A stretch of 64,000 nucleotides of DNA from Stutzerimonas stutzeri (GTDB lineage Bacteria; Pseudomonadota; Gammaproteobacteria; Pseudomonadales; Pseudomonadaceae), in NCBI RefSeq assembly GCF_024448955.1, contig NZ_JAMOIH010000005.1:186001-250000 (forward strand). Direction: 5' to 3'. How positions within the stretch are numbered: the first letter of the stretch is position 1; every line of letters begins with the position of its first letter. The notes below the pieces were generated by a model. The model searched no databases, was not told the DNA's origin, and saw only the letters and a list, made by a program, of their open reading frames with translations. The position numbers were made by a program, and so were the translations under genes. Below are positions 8,132-19,273 of this stretch, piece by piece.

Positions 8132-10939
8132 ATGGGCGAACTGGCCAAAGAAATCCTCCCGGTCAATATCGAAGACGAACTCAAACAGTCCTACCTCGAC
8201 TACGCCATGAGTGTAATCGTCGGTCGTGCGCTGCCGGATGCGCGCGACGGACTGAAGCCCGTGCATCGCCGTGTGCTTTTTGCCATGAGTGAGCTGGGTA
8301 ACGACTGGAATAAACCGTACAAAAAATCCGCCCGTGTGGTCGGTGACGTCATTGGTAAATATCACCCCCACGGTGATTCTGCTGTCTATGACACCATTGT
8401 GCGGATGGCGCAGCCATTCTCGCTGCGCTACCTGCTGGTCGATGGCCAGGGCAACTTCGGTTCGGTCGATGGCGACAGCGCCGCGGCCATGCGATACACC
8501 GAAGTGCGCATGGCCAAGCTGGCCCACGAGCTGCTGGCCGATCTGCACAAGGAAACTGTCGACTGGGTGCCGAACTACGACGGCACGGAACAGATCCCTG
8601 CGGTCATGCCGACCAAGATCCCGAACCTGCTGGTCAACGGCTCCAGCGGTATCGCGGTGGGCATGGCGACCAACATTCCTCCCCATAACCTGGGCGAAGT
8701 GATCGATGGCTGTCTGGCGCTGATCGCCAATCCGGATATCACCATCGATGAGCTGATGACCCATATCCCCGGTCCGGATTTCCCGACCGCAGGTATCATC
8801 AATGGCCGTGCTGGGGTCATCGAGGCTTATCGCACCGGCCGCGGCCGCATTTATATGCGTGCCCGCTCGACCATCGAAGACATCGACAAGGTTGGTGGTC
8901 GTCAACAGATCGTCATTACCGAGCTGCCTTATCAGCTGAACAAGGCGCGTCTGATCGAAAAGATCGCCGAGCTGGTAAAGGAGAAGAAGCTCGAAGGCAT
9001 CACTGAGCTGCGCGACGAGTCCGACAAGGACGGTATGCGCGTAGTGATCGAGCTGCGCCGCGGCGAAGTGCCGGAAGTCATCCTCAACAATCTCTATGCT
9101 CAGACGCAGCTGCAGAGCGTGTTCGGTATCAACGTGGTGGCGCTGGTCGACGGTCAGCCGCGCACCTTGAATCTCAAGGAGCTGCTGGAAGCCTTCGTAC
9201 GCCACCGTCGCGAAGTGGTCACCCGCCGCACGGTATTCGAACTGCGCAAGGCGCGCGAACGCGGTCATATTCTCGAAGGCCAGGCGGTCGCGCTGTCCAA
9301 TATCGACCCGGTCATCGCGCTGATCAAAGCCTCGCCGACGCCGGCCGAAGCCAAGGAAGCGCTGATCGCTACCGCCTGGGAATCCAGTGCGGTGGAAGCC
9401 ATGGTCGAGCGCGCCGGAGCCGATGCCTGCCGCCCGGAAGACCTCGATCCGCAATTCGGGCTGCGCGATGGCCGTTACTACCTGTCGCCGGAGCAGGCGC
9501 AGGCCATCCTCGACCTGCGCTTGCATCGCCTGACGGGACTCGAGCACGAGAAGCTGCTCAGTGAATATCAGGAAATCCTCACCCAGATCGGCGAGCTGAT
9601 CCGCATCCTGACCAGTCCGGTGCGGCTGATGGAAGTCATCTGCGAGGAATTGGAAGGTGTTAAGGCCGAGTTCGGCGATGCGCGTCGAACCGAGATTCTC
9701 GAAGCGCGTTTGGATCTGACGCTGGCCGACCTGATCACCGAAGAAGAACGTGTCGTCACGATTTCCCATGGCGGCTACGCCAAGTCCCAGCCGTTGGCTG
9801 CGTATCAGGCGCAGCGCCGGGGCGGTCGCGGCAAGGCGGCGACTGGGGTCAAGGAAGAGGATTACGTCGAGCATTTGCTCGTTGCCAACAGCCACACCAC
9901 GCTGCTGCTGTTCTCCAGCAAGGGCAAGGTGTACTGGCTCAAGACCTACGAGATCCCCGAAGCCTCGCGCACTTCGCGCGGTCGTCCGCTGGTGAATCTG
10001 CTACCGCTTTCCGAAGGCGAGCACATCACCGCGATGCTGCAGGTCGACATCGAAGCAGCGCGCCAGCAGCAACTGAACGGCGATGAAGATATCGAAGACG
10101 CTGAAATCATCAGCGAAAGCGATGAAGTGGAAGAGTCGCTTGACGGTGAGGACGCCGACGAGTCGGTGGACGAGCCGACCGGTACCTACATCTTTATGGC
10201 GACCGCCAAGGGCACCGTCAAAAAGACTCCGCTTTCGCAATTCAGTCGTCCACGCAGCGTTGGCCTGATCGCGCTCGGCCTGGAGGAGGGCGACACGCTG
10301 ATCGCCGCTGCGGTTACCGATGGTGCGCGCGAAGTGATGCTGTTCTCCGATGGCGGCAAGGTGATTCGCTTCAAAGAGAAACACGTTCGCACCATGGGCC
10401 GTACCGCCCGCGGCGTTCGTGGCATGCGCCTGCCGGAAGGCCAGCGTCTGATTTCCATGCTGATTCCCGAGCCCGATGCGCAGATCCTCACCGCGAGCCT
10501 CAATGGCTACGGCAAGCGCACGGTGATCGACGAGTTCCCGCGTCGCGGTCGCGGTGGTCAGGGTGTTATCGCCATGGTGACCAATGAACGCAACGGTCCG
10601 CTGGTCGGTGCCGTTCAGGTGCAGCAGGGCGAGGAAATCATGCTGATTTCCGATCAGGGCACTTTGGTGCGTACGCGTGTCGATGAGGTTTCATCGCTGG
10701 GGCGCAATACCCAGGGTGTAACGTTGATCAAGCTGGGCAAGAACGAGCACCTGGTTGGTCTCGAAAGGGTTCAGGAACCCTCAGAAGAGGATGTCCTGGA
10801 AGATATTGAGGCGGTTCTTGATGACGAGGCGCTGAATAAGGAAATGCCTGTCGTCAGCACCGAGCCCGGCGAGGACGAACTGCTTGGTGGGGGTGGAGAC
10901 GTTCCGCCTGATGTAGTGCCTACCGACGACGAAAACTGA
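8132..10939 (+). CDS. gyrA: DNA gyrase subunit A
   Basis: A 935-residue type II topoisomerase subunit that breaks and rejoins DNA during negative supercoiling. The active-site Tyr is residue 122 ([11 protein letters not shown]). The quinolone-determining residues read Ser83 and Asp87 (GDSAVYD), the wild-type pattern of E. coli, so no classical resistance change is visible. The GyrA box QRRGGRG opens the C-terminal beta-pinwheel. An acidic insertion of about 45 residues (rich in Asp/Glu, around bases 10070-10180) interrupts the pinwheel, and the tail is also acidic, features I recall from other Pseudomonas GyrA proteins. An AAGGA ribosome site lies about 12 bases before the ATG. Confidence 0.99.
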   Translation: MGELAKEILPVNIEDELKQSYLDYAMSVIVGRALPDARDGLKPVHRRVLFAMSELGNDWNKPYKKSARVVGDVIGKYHPHGDSAVYDTIVRMAQPFSLRYLLVDGQGNFGSVDGDSAAAMRYTEVRMAKLAHELLADLHKETVDWVPNYDGTEQIPAVMPTKIPNLLVNGSSGIAVGMATNIPPHNLGEVIDGCLALIANPDITIDELMTHIPGPDFPTAGIINGRAGVIEAYRTGRGRIYMRARSTIEDIDKVGGRQQIVITELPYQLNKARLIEKIAELVKEKKLEGITELRDESDKDGMRVVIELRRGEVPEVILNNLYAQTQLQSVFGINVVALVDGQPRTLNLKELLEAFVRHRREVVTRRTVFELRKARERGHILEGQAVALSNIDPVIALIKASPTPAEAKEALIATAWESSAVEAMVERAGADACRPEDLDPQFGLRDGRYYLSPEQAQAILDLRLHRLTGLEHEKLLSEYQEILTQIGELIRILTSPVRLMEVICEELEGVKAEFGDARRTEILEARLDLTLADLITEEERVVTISHGGYAKSQPLAAYQAQRRGGRGKAATGVKEEDYVEHLLVANSHTTLLLFSSKGKVYWLKTYEIPEASRTSRGRPLVNLLPLSEGEHITAMLQVDIEAARQQQLNGDEDIEDAEIISESDEVEESLDGEDADESVDEPTGTYIFMATAKGTVKKTPLSQFSRPRSVGLIALGLEEGDTLIAAAVTDGAREVMLFSDGGKVIRFKEKHVRTMGRTARGVRGMRLPEGQRLISMLIPEPDAQILTASLNGYGKRTVIDEFPRRGRGGQGVIAMVTNERNGPLVGAVQVQQGEEIMLISDQGTLVRTRVDEVSSLGRNTQGVTLIKLGKNEHLVGLERVQEPSEEDVLEDIEAVLDDEALNKEMPVVSTEPGEDELLGGGGDVPPDVVPTDDEN

Positions 10940-10944
10940 TTCGG

Positions 10945-10974
10945 CAGATGCGGCGCCCAAGGGCGTCGCATCTG
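10945..10974 (+). terminator. stem-loop after gyrA
   Basis: Arms CAGATGCGGCGCCC (10945-10958) and GGGCGTCGCATCTG (10961-10974) pair in 13 of 14 positions, five bases after the gyrA stop. No T-run follows, so it is either a weak or Rho-assisted terminator or a 3' stabilising hairpin. Confidence 0.55.
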
Positions 10975-11078
10975 TATCGATCAGCAATCCCTTCGGGTGA
11001 AAAATTGCAAGCGCTAGACCTGAGTGCCTTGGCGACGGGCGAAGCGAGCATGGTATCGACCGTTTTGAGAGAACGAAG

Positions 11079-12164
11079 ATGAGCAAACGCGCCTTTAATT
11101 TCTGTGCCGGTCCGGCCGCGCTCCCTGAAGCCGTACTGCAGCGAGCCCAGGCTGAACTCCTTGACTGGCAGGGCCGAGGCCTGTCGGTGATGGAAATGAG
11201 CCACCGCAGCGACGAATACACAGCCATCGCCGAGAAGGCTGAGCAGGATCTGCGCGATTTGCTGAACATTCCCACCAACTACAAGGTGTTGTTTCTGCAG
11301 GGTGGCGCCAGCCAGCAATTTGCCGAAATACCATTGAATCTGCTGCCGGAAGATGGCGTTGCCGATTACATCGATACGGGTATCTGGTCGCGCAAAGGTA
11401 TCGAAGAGGCCAAACGCTTCGGTCATATCAACGTCGCGGCCAGCGCCAAGCCGTATGACTATTTCGCGATTCCAGGGCAGAACGAGTGGACGCTCAGCGA
11501 CAACGCGGCTTATCTGCATTACGCCAGTAACGAAACCATCGGCGGACTGCAGTTCGACTGGACGCCCGAACTGGGCGACACGCCGTTAGTGGTCGACATG
11601 TCTTCGGACATCCTCTCGCGTCCCATCGATGTGTCGAAATTCGGTCTGATCTACGCCGGTGCGCAAAAAAACATCGGCCCGTCGGGTCTGGTGGTGGTGA
11701 TCGTACGTGAGGATCTGCTCGGTCGCGCGCGTTCCAGCTGCCCGACCATGCTCGATTACAAGGTCGCAGCTGACAACGGCTCCATGTACAACACGCCGGC
11801 AACCTTTTCCTGGTATCTCTCCGGCCTGGTGTTCGATTGGTTGAAAGAGCAGGGTGGTGTTGAAGCGATGGAGCAGCGCAATCGCGCCAAGAAAGACCTG
11901 CTTTACGGCGTGATCGACTCCAGCGACTTCTATTCCAACCCGATTGCCAGCAACGCTCGCTCTTGGATGAACGTACCCTTCAGGCTGGCCGATGAGAAAC
12001 TGGACAAGGCCTTTCTGGCAGGGGCCGATGCGCGCGGCCTGCTCAACTTGAAGGGTCATCGCTCGGTCGGCGGTATGCGTGCCTCCATCTACAATGCGGT
12101 CGGGCTGGACGCCGTCGAGGCGCTCGTCGCCTACATGCGCGAATTCGAGAAGGAGCACGGCTGA
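11079..12164 (+). CDS. serC: phosphoserine aminotransferase
   Basis: A 361-residue PLP enzyme that makes 3-phosphoserine from 3-phosphohydroxypyruvate in serine synthesis and also acts in pyridoxine synthesis. It begins with the typical FNFCAGPAALP motif. The PLP lysine is in YAGAQKNIGPSG, and the C-terminal GHRSVGGMRASIYNA block is present. It overlaps the pheA start by one base (TGATG), so it heads an operon with pheA, hisC, tyrA-aroA and cmk. Confidence 0.98.
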   Translation: MSKRAFNFCAGPAALPEAVLQRAQAELLDWQGRGLSVMEMSHRSDEYTAIAEKAEQDLRDLLNIPTNYKVLFLQGGASQQFAEIPLNLLPEDGVADYIDTGIWSRKGIEEAKRFGHINVAASAKPYDYFAIPGQNEWTLSDNAAYLHYASNETIGGLQFDWTPELGDTPLVVDMSSDILSRPIDVSKFGLIYAGAQKNIGPSGLVVVIVREDLLGRARSSCPTMLDYKVAADNGSMYNTPATFSWYLSGLVFDWLKEQGGVEAMEQRNRAKKDLLYGVIDSSDFYSNPIASNARSWMNVPFRLADEKLDKAFLAGADARGLLNLKGHRSVGGMRASIYNAVGLDAVEALVAYMREFEKEHG

Positions 12165-13261
12165 TGAGTGATGCCGACCGGCTGAAGGCGCTGCGCGTCC
12201 GCATCGACAGCCTCGACGAGAAGATTCTCGAGCTAATCAGCGAGCGCGCCCGTTGCGCCCAGGACGTGGCCCGTGTCAAAACGGCTTCGCTGGCCGAAGG
12301 CGAGGAGGCGGTGTTCTATCGCCCCGAGCGTGAAGCCTGGGTGCTCAAACACATCATGGAGCTGAACAAGGGCCCGCTGGACAACGAGGAAATGGCGCGC
12401 CTGTTTCGCGAAATCATGTCCTCATGCCTGGCGCTGGAGCAGCCGCTGCGGGTCGCTTATCTCGGCCCTGAAGGTACCTTCTCGCAGGCGGCGGCGCTCA
12501 AACACTTTGGCCACTCGGTGGTTAGTAAGCCGATGGCGGCCATCGACGAAGTGTTCCGAGAAGTGGTCGCCGGTGCGGTGAACTTCGGCGTGGTGCCGGT
12601 GGAAAACTCCACCGAAGGCGCCGTCAACCACACGCTGGACAGCTTTCTCGAACACGACATCGTCATCTGCGGCGAGGTCGAGCTGCGTATTCACCATCAC
12701 TTGCTGGTGGGTGAGACGACCAAGACCGACCGCATCACCCGCATCTATTCGCATGCGCAGTCGCTGGCGCAATGTCGCAAATGGCTGGATGCCCATTATC
12801 CGAGCGTTGAACGTGTAGCGGTTTCCAGCAATGCCGATGCGGCCAAGCGCGTGAAGAGCGAGTGGAACTCCGCAGCGATCGCCGGTGACATGGCCGCTCA
12901 GCTTTACGGCCTGAGCAAGATTGCCGAAAAGATCGAAGACCGTCCGGACAACTCCACGCGCTTCCTGATCATCGGTAGCCAGGAAGTACCGCCTACCGGC
13001 GACGACAAGACTTCGATCATTGTCTCCATGCGCAACAAGCCGGGCGCGCTGCATGAGCTGCTGATGCCGTTCCATTCCAACGGCATTGATCTTACGCGGA
13101 TCGAAACCCGCCCTTCGCGCAGCGGTAAATGGACTTATGTATTCTTCATCGACTGCATCGGCCACCATCAGGACCCGTTAATCAAGGACGTTCTGGAGAA
13201 AATCGGTCGTGAAGCGGTGGCGTTGAAGGTGCTGGGGTCGTATCCCAAGGCGGTACTTTAA
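12164..13261 (+). CDS. pheA: bifunctional chorismate mutase / prephenate dehydratase (P-protein)
   Basis: A 365-residue enzyme that turns chorismate into prephenate and then phenylpyruvate for phenylalanine. An N-terminal chorismate mutase helix bundle (about 1-90) is followed by the dehydratase domain (about 95-270, with PEGTFSQAAA, VPVENSTEGAVNHTLD and STRFLIIG). A C-terminal ACT domain (about 280-365, GALHELLMPF and RIETRPSR) is the phenylalanine-binding site for feedback inhibition. Translation is coupled to serC by the one-base overlap. A repeat element separates it from hisC. Confidence 0.98.
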   Translation: MSDADRLKALRVRIDSLDEKILELISERARCAQDVARVKTASLAEGEEAVFYRPEREAWVLKHIMELNKGPLDNEEMARLFREIMSSCLALEQPLRVAYLGPEGTFSQAAALKHFGHSVVSKPMAAIDEVFREVVAGAVNFGVVPVENSTEGAVNHTLDSFLEHDIVICGEVELRIHHHLLVGETTKTDRITRIYSHAQSLAQCRKWLDAHYPSVERVAVSSNADAAKRVKSEWNSAAIAGDMAAQLYGLSKIAEKIEDRPDNSTRFLIIGSQEVPPTGDDKTSIIVSMRNKPGALHELLMPFHSNGIDLTRIETRPSRSGKWTYVFFIDCIGHHQDPLIKDVLEKIGREAVALKVLGSYPKAVL

Positions 13262-13263
13262 TA

Positions 13264-13358
13264 AGCAGCTGGAAGCCGGAAGCTGGAAGCTGAAACTTTG
13301 GGCAATGCGGATTGCTTCAAGCTTCAAGCTTCAAGCTTCAAGTTTTCAGCTTCAGCGG
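13264..13358. repeat. inverted heptad repeat between pheA and hisC
   Basis: The left arm (13264-13295) carries AGCTGGAAG/CCGGAAG units. The right arm carries four exact tandem copies of the heptamer GCTTCAA (13315-13342), then GTTTTCA and GCTTCAGC. The arms are complementary in register and could fold into a long imperfect hairpin in the transcript. Its right end abuts the GGAG that serves as the hisC ribosome site. Confidence 0.75.
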
Positions 13359-13366
13359 AGCTGAAT

Positions 13367-14476
13367 ATGTCCTGTGATTTCCTCGCCCTGGCACAGCCGG
13401 GCGTGCAGAAGCTGTCGCCCTACGTACCCGGCAAGCCCGTGGATGAGCTGGCTCGGGAGCTCAATCTCGATCCGCAGTCGATCATCAAGCTGGCCAGCAA
13501 TGAAAATCCGCTGGGTCCCAGTCCGAACGTCATTAATGCGATCAGGACCCAGCTCGACGAGTTGACCCGCTATCCCGACGGCAACGGTTTTGTGCTCAAG
13601 CAGAAGCTGGCCGAGCGATGCGGCGTCAATATTGACCAGGTCACCCTCGGCAACGGCTCCAACGATATCCTTGAGCTGGTTGCGCGTGCTTACCTCGCGC
13701 CTGGGCTCAATGCGGTATTCAGCCAGCACGCTTTTGCGGTCTATCCGATTGCTACCCAGGCCGTCGGTGCACAGGCGAAGGCTGTGCCCGCCAAGCACTG
13801 GGGCCACGATCTCGAAGCCATGCTGGCGGCTATCGATGAGAACACCCGCGTCGTGTTCATTGCCAATCCCAATAACCCAACGGGTACCTGGTTCGATGCC
13901 GACGCGCTCGGCAGCTTCCTCGCAAGTGTTCCAGCTCACGTTCTGGTCGTTCTGGATGAGGCGTATATCGAATACGCGGAGGGTGGCGAGCTGCCGGATG
14001 GATTGACGTTCCTGGCTTCGCATCCCAACTTGTTGGTGTCCCGCACCTTCTCCAAAGCCTACGGCCTGGCTGCGTTGCGTGTGGGATATGCGATCTGTTC
14101 GGCGCGGATTGCTGATGTGCTGAATCGTGTCCGTCAGCCGTTCAACGTTAACAGTCTCGCCCTTGCAGCCGCCTGCGCCGCACTTGACGATGCCGAGTAT
14201 CTGAGCCAGAGCAGGGCATGCAATACGGCAGGCATGCAGCAGCTCGAGACGGGGTTCAAGCAGCTGGGGCTGGACTGGATACCGTCCAGGGGGAACTTCA
14301 TCGCGGTTGATTTTGGTCGTGATGCGTCACCGATCAACCAGGCGTTGCTGCGCGATGGTGTCATCGTTCGGCCTATGGCTGGCTATGGAATGCCAACTTT
14401 CCTTCGCGTGTCGATCGGAACCGAAGCCGAAAATGCACGATTTCTCGACGTCCTGCGTAAGGCGCTCGGGCATTGA
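13367..14476 (+). CDS. hisC: histidinol-phosphate aminotransferase
   Basis: A 369-residue class I/II PLP aminotransferase for histidine synthesis. In pseudomonads the copy in this aromatic cluster probably also acts on aromatic amino acids. The start at 13367 (MSCDFLALAQPGVQKLSPYVPGKP) is the family-typical one and has a GGAG seven bases upstream. A longer frame from 13298 would translate the intergenic repeat and is rejected. Marks are ASNENPLGPSP, NPNNPTGTW and the PLP lysine in SRTFSKAYGLAALRVGY. Its stop overlaps the TTG start of the next gene. Confidence 0.96.
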   Translation: MSCDFLALAQPGVQKLSPYVPGKPVDELARELNLDPQSIIKLASNENPLGPSPNVINAIRTQLDELTRYPDGNGFVLKQKLAERCGVNIDQVTLGNGSNDILELVARAYLAPGLNAVFSQHAFAVYPIATQAVGAQAKAVPAKHWGHDLEAMLAAIDENTRVVFIANPNNPTGTWFDADALGSFLASVPAHVLVVLDEAYIEYAEGGELPDGLTFLASHPNLLVSRTFSKAYGLAALRVGYAICSARIADVLNRVRQPFNVNSLALAAACAALDDAEYLSQSRACNTAGMQQLETGFKQLGLDWIPSRGNFIAVDFGRDASPINQALLRDGVIVRPMAGYGMPTFLRVSIGTEAENARFLDVLRKALGH

Positions 14477-16722
14477 GTCGCGACGTTCGATCGACAAGCG
14501 TCGATGTACCCCAGGTGCGTCGTCTGGCCGTGATCGGTCTCGGACTGATCGGTGGCTCGTTCGCCAAAGGGCTGCGTGAGCGTGGGCTGTGTGGTGAGGT
14601 GATCGGCTTCGATCTTGATGCCCGTTCTCGCGAACTTGCCATCGAACTTGGTGTGGTGGATCGCTGCGCAGACAGCCTTGCGGACGCTTGCCAGGGCGCG
14701 GATGTCATTCAGTTGGCCGTCCCGATCTTGGCGATGGAGCGTCTGCTGGCGGAGCTTGCTACGCTCGATCTTGGCAACGCGGTGCTCACCGACGTTGGCA
14801 GCGCCAAGGGCAACGTGGTGCGTTGTGCCCGTGAGCGATTCGGGCGGATGCCGCCGCGTTTCGTGCCGGGCCATCCGATAGCTGGTTCGGAACAGAGCGG
14901 CGTCACCGCTGCCAAAAGCACGCTTTTCCGTCGGCACAAGGTGATCCTCACGCCGTTGGAGGACACCGATCCAGCCGCGCTGACACTTGTCGATGGCTTG
15001 TGGCGGGCGTTGGGCGCCGATGTTGAACATATGGATGTTCAACATCATGACGAAGTGCTCGCAGCGACCAGCCATCTACCCCACCTGTTGGCGTTTGGTC
15101 TGGTGGATTCGTTGGCCAAACGCAACGAGAATCTAGAGATTTTCCGTTATGCGGCAGGCGGGTTTCGTGATTTCACCCGTATAGCAGGTAGTGATCCGGT
15201 CATGTGGCACGACATCTTTCTCGCCAATCGCGAGGCCGTGCTGCATACCCTTGATGATTTTCGTGCCGACCTTGATGCGCTACGCGCCGCGGTCGATGAA
15301 GGAGACGGGCACACGTTGTTGGGCGTGTTCACGCGCGCCAGGGCTGCCCGAGAACATTTCAGCAAAATACTGGCTCGCAGAGCCTATGTGGACGTTATGC
15401 ATTCCAAAGATCTGATCTTCCTCGCCAATCCTGGCGGCAGCCTTAGCGGCACACTTCGAGTACCAGGCGACAAATCCATTTCCCACCGGTCGATCATGCT
15501 CGGCTCGCTTGCTGATGGGATCACCGAAGTGGAAGGATTTCTTGAGGGTGAGGATGCCCTTGCGACCATTCAGGCATTCCGCGACATGGGTGTGGTGATC
15601 GAGGGGCCGAATCAAGGGCGCGTCACCGTCCATGGTGTTGGCCTGCATGGTTTGAAGCCCCCGCCAGGTCCGATCTACCTTGGTAATTCGGGGACCTCGA
15701 TGCGTCTGCTGTCCGGTTTGTTGGCGGCGCAGCCGTTCGACACCACGCTGACCGGCGATGCCTCTCTGTCCAAGCGCCCGATGAATCGCGTCGCAAAGCC
15801 CCTGCGTGATATGGGTGCAGTGATCGAGACGGCCGCCGAGGGGCGTCCGCCGCTAACCATTCGTGGCGGGCAGATGCTTTCCGGGATGCATTACGAAATG
15901 CCGATGGCCAGTGCTCAGGTCAAGTCCTGCCTGTTGCTGGCGGGACTGTATGCTGCCGGGCGGACGTCCGTGACCGAGCCAGCGCCCACCCGTGACCATA
16001 CCGAGCGGATGCTCCAGGGCTTCGGTTATCCGGTTATGGGGGAGGGCAGCACCGCTGCTGTCGAATCGGGCCATAAACTGCACGCCACGCAGATCGAAGT
16101 GCCTGCGGACATCTCTTCTGCGGCCTTCTTCATGGTCGCTGCCAGTATTGCGGAAGGTTCGGACGTCACCCTCGAGCACGTGGGGATCAACCCGACGCGT
16201 ACCGGCGTCATCGACATTCTCAAGCTGATGGGCGCCGATATCGAATTGACCAATCAGCGTGAAGTAGGCGGCGAGCCGGTTGCGGACATACGGGTACGCG
16301 CTGCGCAGCTCAAGGGTATCGAGATACCGGAAAACCTCGTCCCGCTCGCCATCGATGAGTTCCCGGTGCTGTTTGTCGCGGCGGCTTGTGCTGAAGGTCG
16401 GACGACCTTGCGTGGCGCCGAAGAGTTGCGGGTAAAGGAGTCCGACCGCATTCAGGTGATGGCCGACGGTCTGCAAACGCTTGGCGTGAAAGCTACGCCG
16501 ACCCCGGATGGGATCATCATCGAAGGCGGCCCTGCCTTCGGCGGTGGCGAAGTCTGGGCGCATGGCGATCACCGTATTGCGATGTCTTTCAGTGTCGCTG
16601 CGCTTCGCGCCGGTGCTCCGATATGCATTCACGATTGCGCTAACGTCGCCACTTCGTTCCCGAACTTCCTGGCGCTGGCCGAGCGGGCTGGAATGCGGGT
16701 GGCTGTGGAGACTGATTCATGA
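14473..16722 (+). CDS. tyrA-aroA: fused prephenate/arogenate dehydrogenase and EPSP synthase
   Basis: A 749-residue bifunctional protein. Residues 1 to about 300 are a TyrA-type dehydrogenase with the NAD-binding [12 protein letters not shown] (about 21-32) and the [11 protein letters not shown] active-site block. From about residue 309 it is 5-enolpyruvylshikimate-3-phosphate synthase ([52 protein letters not shown]). It supplies the tyrosine branch and the step before chorismate synthase. The fusion is characteristic of Pseudomonas. The start is a TTG inside the hisC stop (TTGA). It is uncertain, but no ATG lies nearby and the Rossmann motif requires a start close to here. It overlaps cmk by ATGA. 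Confidence 0.96.
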   Translation: MSRDVRSTSVDVPQVRRLAVIGLGLIGGSFAKGLRERGLCGEVIGFDLDARSRELAIELGVVDRCADSLADACQGADVIQLAVPILAMERLLAELATLDLGNAVLTDVGSAKGNVVRCARERFGRMPPRFVPGHPIAGSEQSGVTAAKSTLFRRHKVILTPLEDTDPAALTLVDGLWRALGADVEHMDVQHHDEVLAATSHLPHLLAFGLVDSLAKRNENLEIFRYAAGGFRDFTRIAGSDPVMWHDIFLANREAVLHTLDDFRADLDALRAAVDEGDGHTLLGVFTRARAAREHFSKILARRAYVDVMHSKDLIFLANPGGSLSGTLRVPGDKSISHRSIMLGSLADGITEVEGFLEGEDALATIQAFRDMGVVIEGPNQGRVTVHGVGLHGLKPPPGPIYLGNSGTSMRLLSGLLAAQPFDTTLTGDASLSKRPMNRVAKPLRDMGAVIETAAEGRPPLTIRGGQMLSGMHYEMPMASAQVKSCLLLAGLYAAGRTSVTEPAPTRDHTERMLQGFGYPVMGEGSTAAVESGHKLHATQIEVPADISSAAFFMVAASIAEGSDVTLEHVGINPTRTGVIDILKLMGADIELTNQREVGGEPVADIRVRAAQLKGIEIPENLVPLAIDEFPVLFVAAACAEGRTTLRGAEELRVKESDRIQVMADGLQTLGVKATPTPDGIIIEGGPAFGGGEVWAHGDHRIAMSFSVAALRAGAPICIHDCANVATSFPNFLALAERAGMRVAVETDS

Positions 16723-17402
16723 TCAGGCAGGTTCCGGTCATCACCATCGACGGTCCTAGCGGTTCCGGCAAGGGCACGGTGGCGGCGCTGCTGGCTGCAA
16801 AGCTGGGATGGAATTTCCTTGATTCCGGTGCGCTTTATCGTCTGCTTGCCTTCGCTGCACGCAACCATGGGGTCGATCTGACCAATGAAGAAGCGCTGAA
16901 GCTGCTCGCGGCTCATCTTGACGTCCAGTTCGGCGCAGGGGATGGCCATGGCATGCAGATCATTCTTGAGGGAGAGGACGTCACCCACGCGATTCGCAAC
17001 GAGCAGGTCGGCGCAGGTGCGTCCCAGGTGGCCGCACTACCGGTTGTTCGAGATGCGCTCTTGCAGCGTCAAAAGGCCTTTCGTGAGCCGCCCGGGCTCG
17101 TCGCGGATGGGCGAGACATGGGGACCGTGGTCTTTCCGGACGCTCCGCTGAAGATTTTTCTCACCGCCAGTGCCGAGGAAAGGGCACGCCGGCGCTTCCT
17201 GCAGTTGAAGGCCAAGGGTGATGATGTTAATCTCGCGAGTCTTCTCGATGAGATAAGGGCGCGCGATGAGCGTGATACCCAACGTGAAGTGGCTCCGCTG
17301 AAGCCGGCAGACGATGCGGTACAGCTGGACTCTACTGATCTTTCCATCGAGCAGGTGCTAGGACAGATTCTGAGCGAAGTCGCCAAGCGCGATTTCGCCT
17401 GA
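16719..17402 (+). CDS. cmk: cytidylate kinase
   Basis: A 227-residue (d)CMP kinase using ATP. The P-loop GPSGSGKGT is at residues 11-19, with the ALYR nucleotide-binding segment and the [13 protein letters not shown] motif of bacterial Cmk. It is translationally coupled to the upstream fusion gene by an ATGA overlap and precedes rpsA, a gene order conserved across gammaproteobacteria. Confidence 0.98.
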   Translation: MIRQVPVITIDGPSGSGKGTVAALLAAKLGWNFLDSGALYRLLAFAARNHGVDLTNEEALKLLAAHLDVQFGAGDGHGMQIILEGEDVTHAIRNEQVGAGASQVAALPVVRDALLQRQKAFREPPGLVADGRDMGTVVFPDAPLKIFLTASAEERARRRFLQLKAKGDDVNLASLLDEIRARDERDTQREVAPLKPADDAVQLDSTDLSIEQVLGQILSEVAKRDFA

Positions 17403-17572
17403 AGAGCGACCGCCGAGGTGCGGTCCGACGGTTCTTGTTTCGAGAGCTGTTAACAAGGAGGCATGTGGGAGACCAGATCCAGTCCCGCAGGCCTTTTTTT
17501 ATATGAATGAACCCACGTTATCTGGGGCGTGGAGATAGGGCGGATCCTCGCCCGAAAACAGCAGGAATAAAC
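17403..17572 (+). promoter_or_regulatory. rpsA leader region
   Basis: The 170 bases between cmk and rpsA hold a small hairpin (GACCGC at 17408-17413 with GCGGTC at 17420-17425) followed by a T-rich stretch, which may partly end the upstream operon. A second run of seven T sits at 17494-17500. In E. coli the rpsA leader is bound by S1 protein itself for autoregulation. An equivalent role here is inference. Confidence 0.4.
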
Positions 17573-19258
17573 ATGAGCGAAAGCTTTGCAGAACTTTTTG
17601 AAGAAAGCCTGAAATCCCTCGACATGCAGCCGGGCGCCATCATCACCGGCATCGTGGTCGACATCGATGGTGACTGGGTCACTGTCCATGCCGGTCTGAA
17701 GTCCGAGGGCGTCATCCCGGTCGAGCAGTTCTACAACGAGCAGGGCGAGCTGACCATCAGCGTGGGTGACGAAGTTCACGTGGCGCTGGACGCGGTTGAA
17801 GATGGCTTCGGTGAAACCAAGCTGTCCCGCGAGAAAGCCAAGCGTGCCGAGTGCTGGATTGTTCTGGAAGCGGCTTTCGCAGCTGAGGAAGTGGTTAAGG
17901 GCGTTATCAACGGTAAGGTTAAGGGCGGCTTCACTGTCGACGTTAACGGCATCCGTGCGTTCCTGCCAGGTTCCCTGGTTGACGTTCGTCCAGTGCGTGA
18001 TACCACTCACCTGGAAGGCAAGGAACTCGAGTTCAAGGTCATCAAGCTGGACCAGAAGCGCAACAACGTTGTCGTTTCCCGTCGTAGCGTTCTGGAAGCC
18101 GAGAACAGCGCCGAGCGTGAAGCTCTGTTGGAATCGCTGCAGGAAGGCCAGCAGGTCAAGGGTATCGTCAAGAACCTTACCGACTACGGCGCGTTCGTGG
18201 ATCTGGGTGGCGTCGACGGCTTGCTGCACATCACCGATATGGCCTGGAAGCGCATCAAGCATCCGTCCGAGATCGTCAACGTTGGCGACGAGATCGATGT
18301 CAAGGTGCTGAAGTTCGATCGCGAGCGTAACCGCGTATCCCTGGGTCTGAAGCAGCTGGGTGAAGACCCGTGGGTTGCCATCAAGGCCCGTTACCCGGAA
18401 AACACCCGCGTCATGGCCAAGGTCACCAACCTCACCGACTACGGCTGCTTCGCCGAGCTGGAAGAGGGCGTCGAAGGCCTGGTGCACGTGTCCGAAATGG
18501 ACTGGACCAACAAGAACATCCATCCGTCGAAGGTCGTACAGGTCGGCGACGAAGTGGAAGTCATGGTGCTGGACATCGACGAAGAGCGTCGTCGTATCTC
18601 CCTGGGCATCAAGCAGTGCAAGTCCAACCCATGGGAAGACTTCTCTGGCCAGTTCAACAAGGGCGACCGCATCTCCGGCACCATCAAGTCGATCACCGAT
18701 TTCGGTATCTTCATTGGTCTGGACGGCGGCATCGACGGTTTGGTTCACCTGTCCGACATCTCCTGGAACGAAGCTGGCGAAGAAGCCGTGCGTCGCTTCA
18801 AGAAGGGCGACGAGCTGGACACCGTCATCCTGTCGGTCGATCCGGAGCGTGAGCGCATCTCCCTGGGCATCAAGCAGCTGGAAGACGATCCGTTCTCCAA
18901 CTACGCTGCCGTCAACGACAAGGGCAGCATCGTTCGTGGCACCGTGAAAGAAGTTGACGCCAAAGGCGCCATCATCGATCTGGGCAACGATATCGAAGCA
19001 ACTCTGAAGGCGTCCGAAATCAGCCGTGACCGCGTTGAAGACGCGCGCAACGTTCTGAAGGAAGGCGATGAAGTCGAAGCTAAGATCATCAGCATCGACC
19101 GCAAGAGCCGTGTCATCAGCCTGTCCATCAAGTCGAAAGACGTCGAGGACGAGAAGGACGCGATGAAGGAACTGCGTACCAAGCAGGACGTAGAGCCAGC
19201 TGCTGGTCCGACCACCATTGGTGATCTGATCCGCGCACAGATGGAAAACCAGAACTAA
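17573..19258 (+). CDS. rpsA: 30S ribosomal protein S1
   Basis: A 561-residue protein with six S1 RNA-binding domains, each recognisable by repeated blocks such as [27 protein letters not shown] and ISLGIKQ. It brings mRNA to the small ribosomal subunit. The start is the ATG at 17573 ([14 protein letters not shown]) with an AGGA ribosome site. A longer frame from 17507 is rejected. A terminator follows 15 bases after the stop. The usual next gene in pseudomonads, ihfB, is absent here. Confidence 0.99.
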   Translation: MSESFAELFEESLKSLDMQPGAIITGIVVDIDGDWVTVHAGLKSEGVIPVEQFYNEQGELTISVGDEVHVALDAVEDGFGETKLSREKAKRAECWIVLEAAFAAEEVVKGVINGKVKGGFTVDVNGIRAFLPGSLVDVRPVRDTTHLEGKELEFKVIKLDQKRNNVVVSRRSVLEAENSAEREALLESLQEGQQVKGIVKNLTDYGAFVDLGGVDGLLHITDMAWKRIKHPSEIVNVGDEIDVKVLKFDRERNRVSLGLKQLGEDPWVAIKARYPENTRVMAKVTNLTDYGCFAELEEGVEGLVHVSEMDWTNKNIHPSKVVQVGDEVEVMVLDIDEERRRISLGIKQCKSNPWEDFSGQFNKGDRISGTIKSITDFGIFIGLDGGIDGLVHLSDISWNEAGEEAVRRFKKGDELDTVILSVDPERERISLGIKQLEDDPFSNYAAVNDKGSIVRGTVKEVDAKGAIIDLGNDIEATLKASEISRDRVEDARNVLKEGDEVEAKIISIDRKSRVISLSIKSKDVEDEKDAMKELRTKQDVEPAAGPTTIGDLIRAQMENQN

Positions 19259-19273
19259 GTTCTGCAATCCATA

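Noticed and set aside
8361..8400. Quinolone-resistance mutations in gyrA
   Set aside because: Residues 83 and 87 read Ser and Asp, the susceptible pattern.
7949..9895. 648-codon open frame on the minus strand across gyrA
   Set aside because: Antisense shadow of gyrA, with no recognisable domain and no ribosome site.
13298..13366. N-terminal extension of hisC by 23 residues
   Set aside because: It translates the GCTTCAA repeat (FKLQASSFKFSA) and lacks a ribosome site. The family N-terminus begins at 13367.
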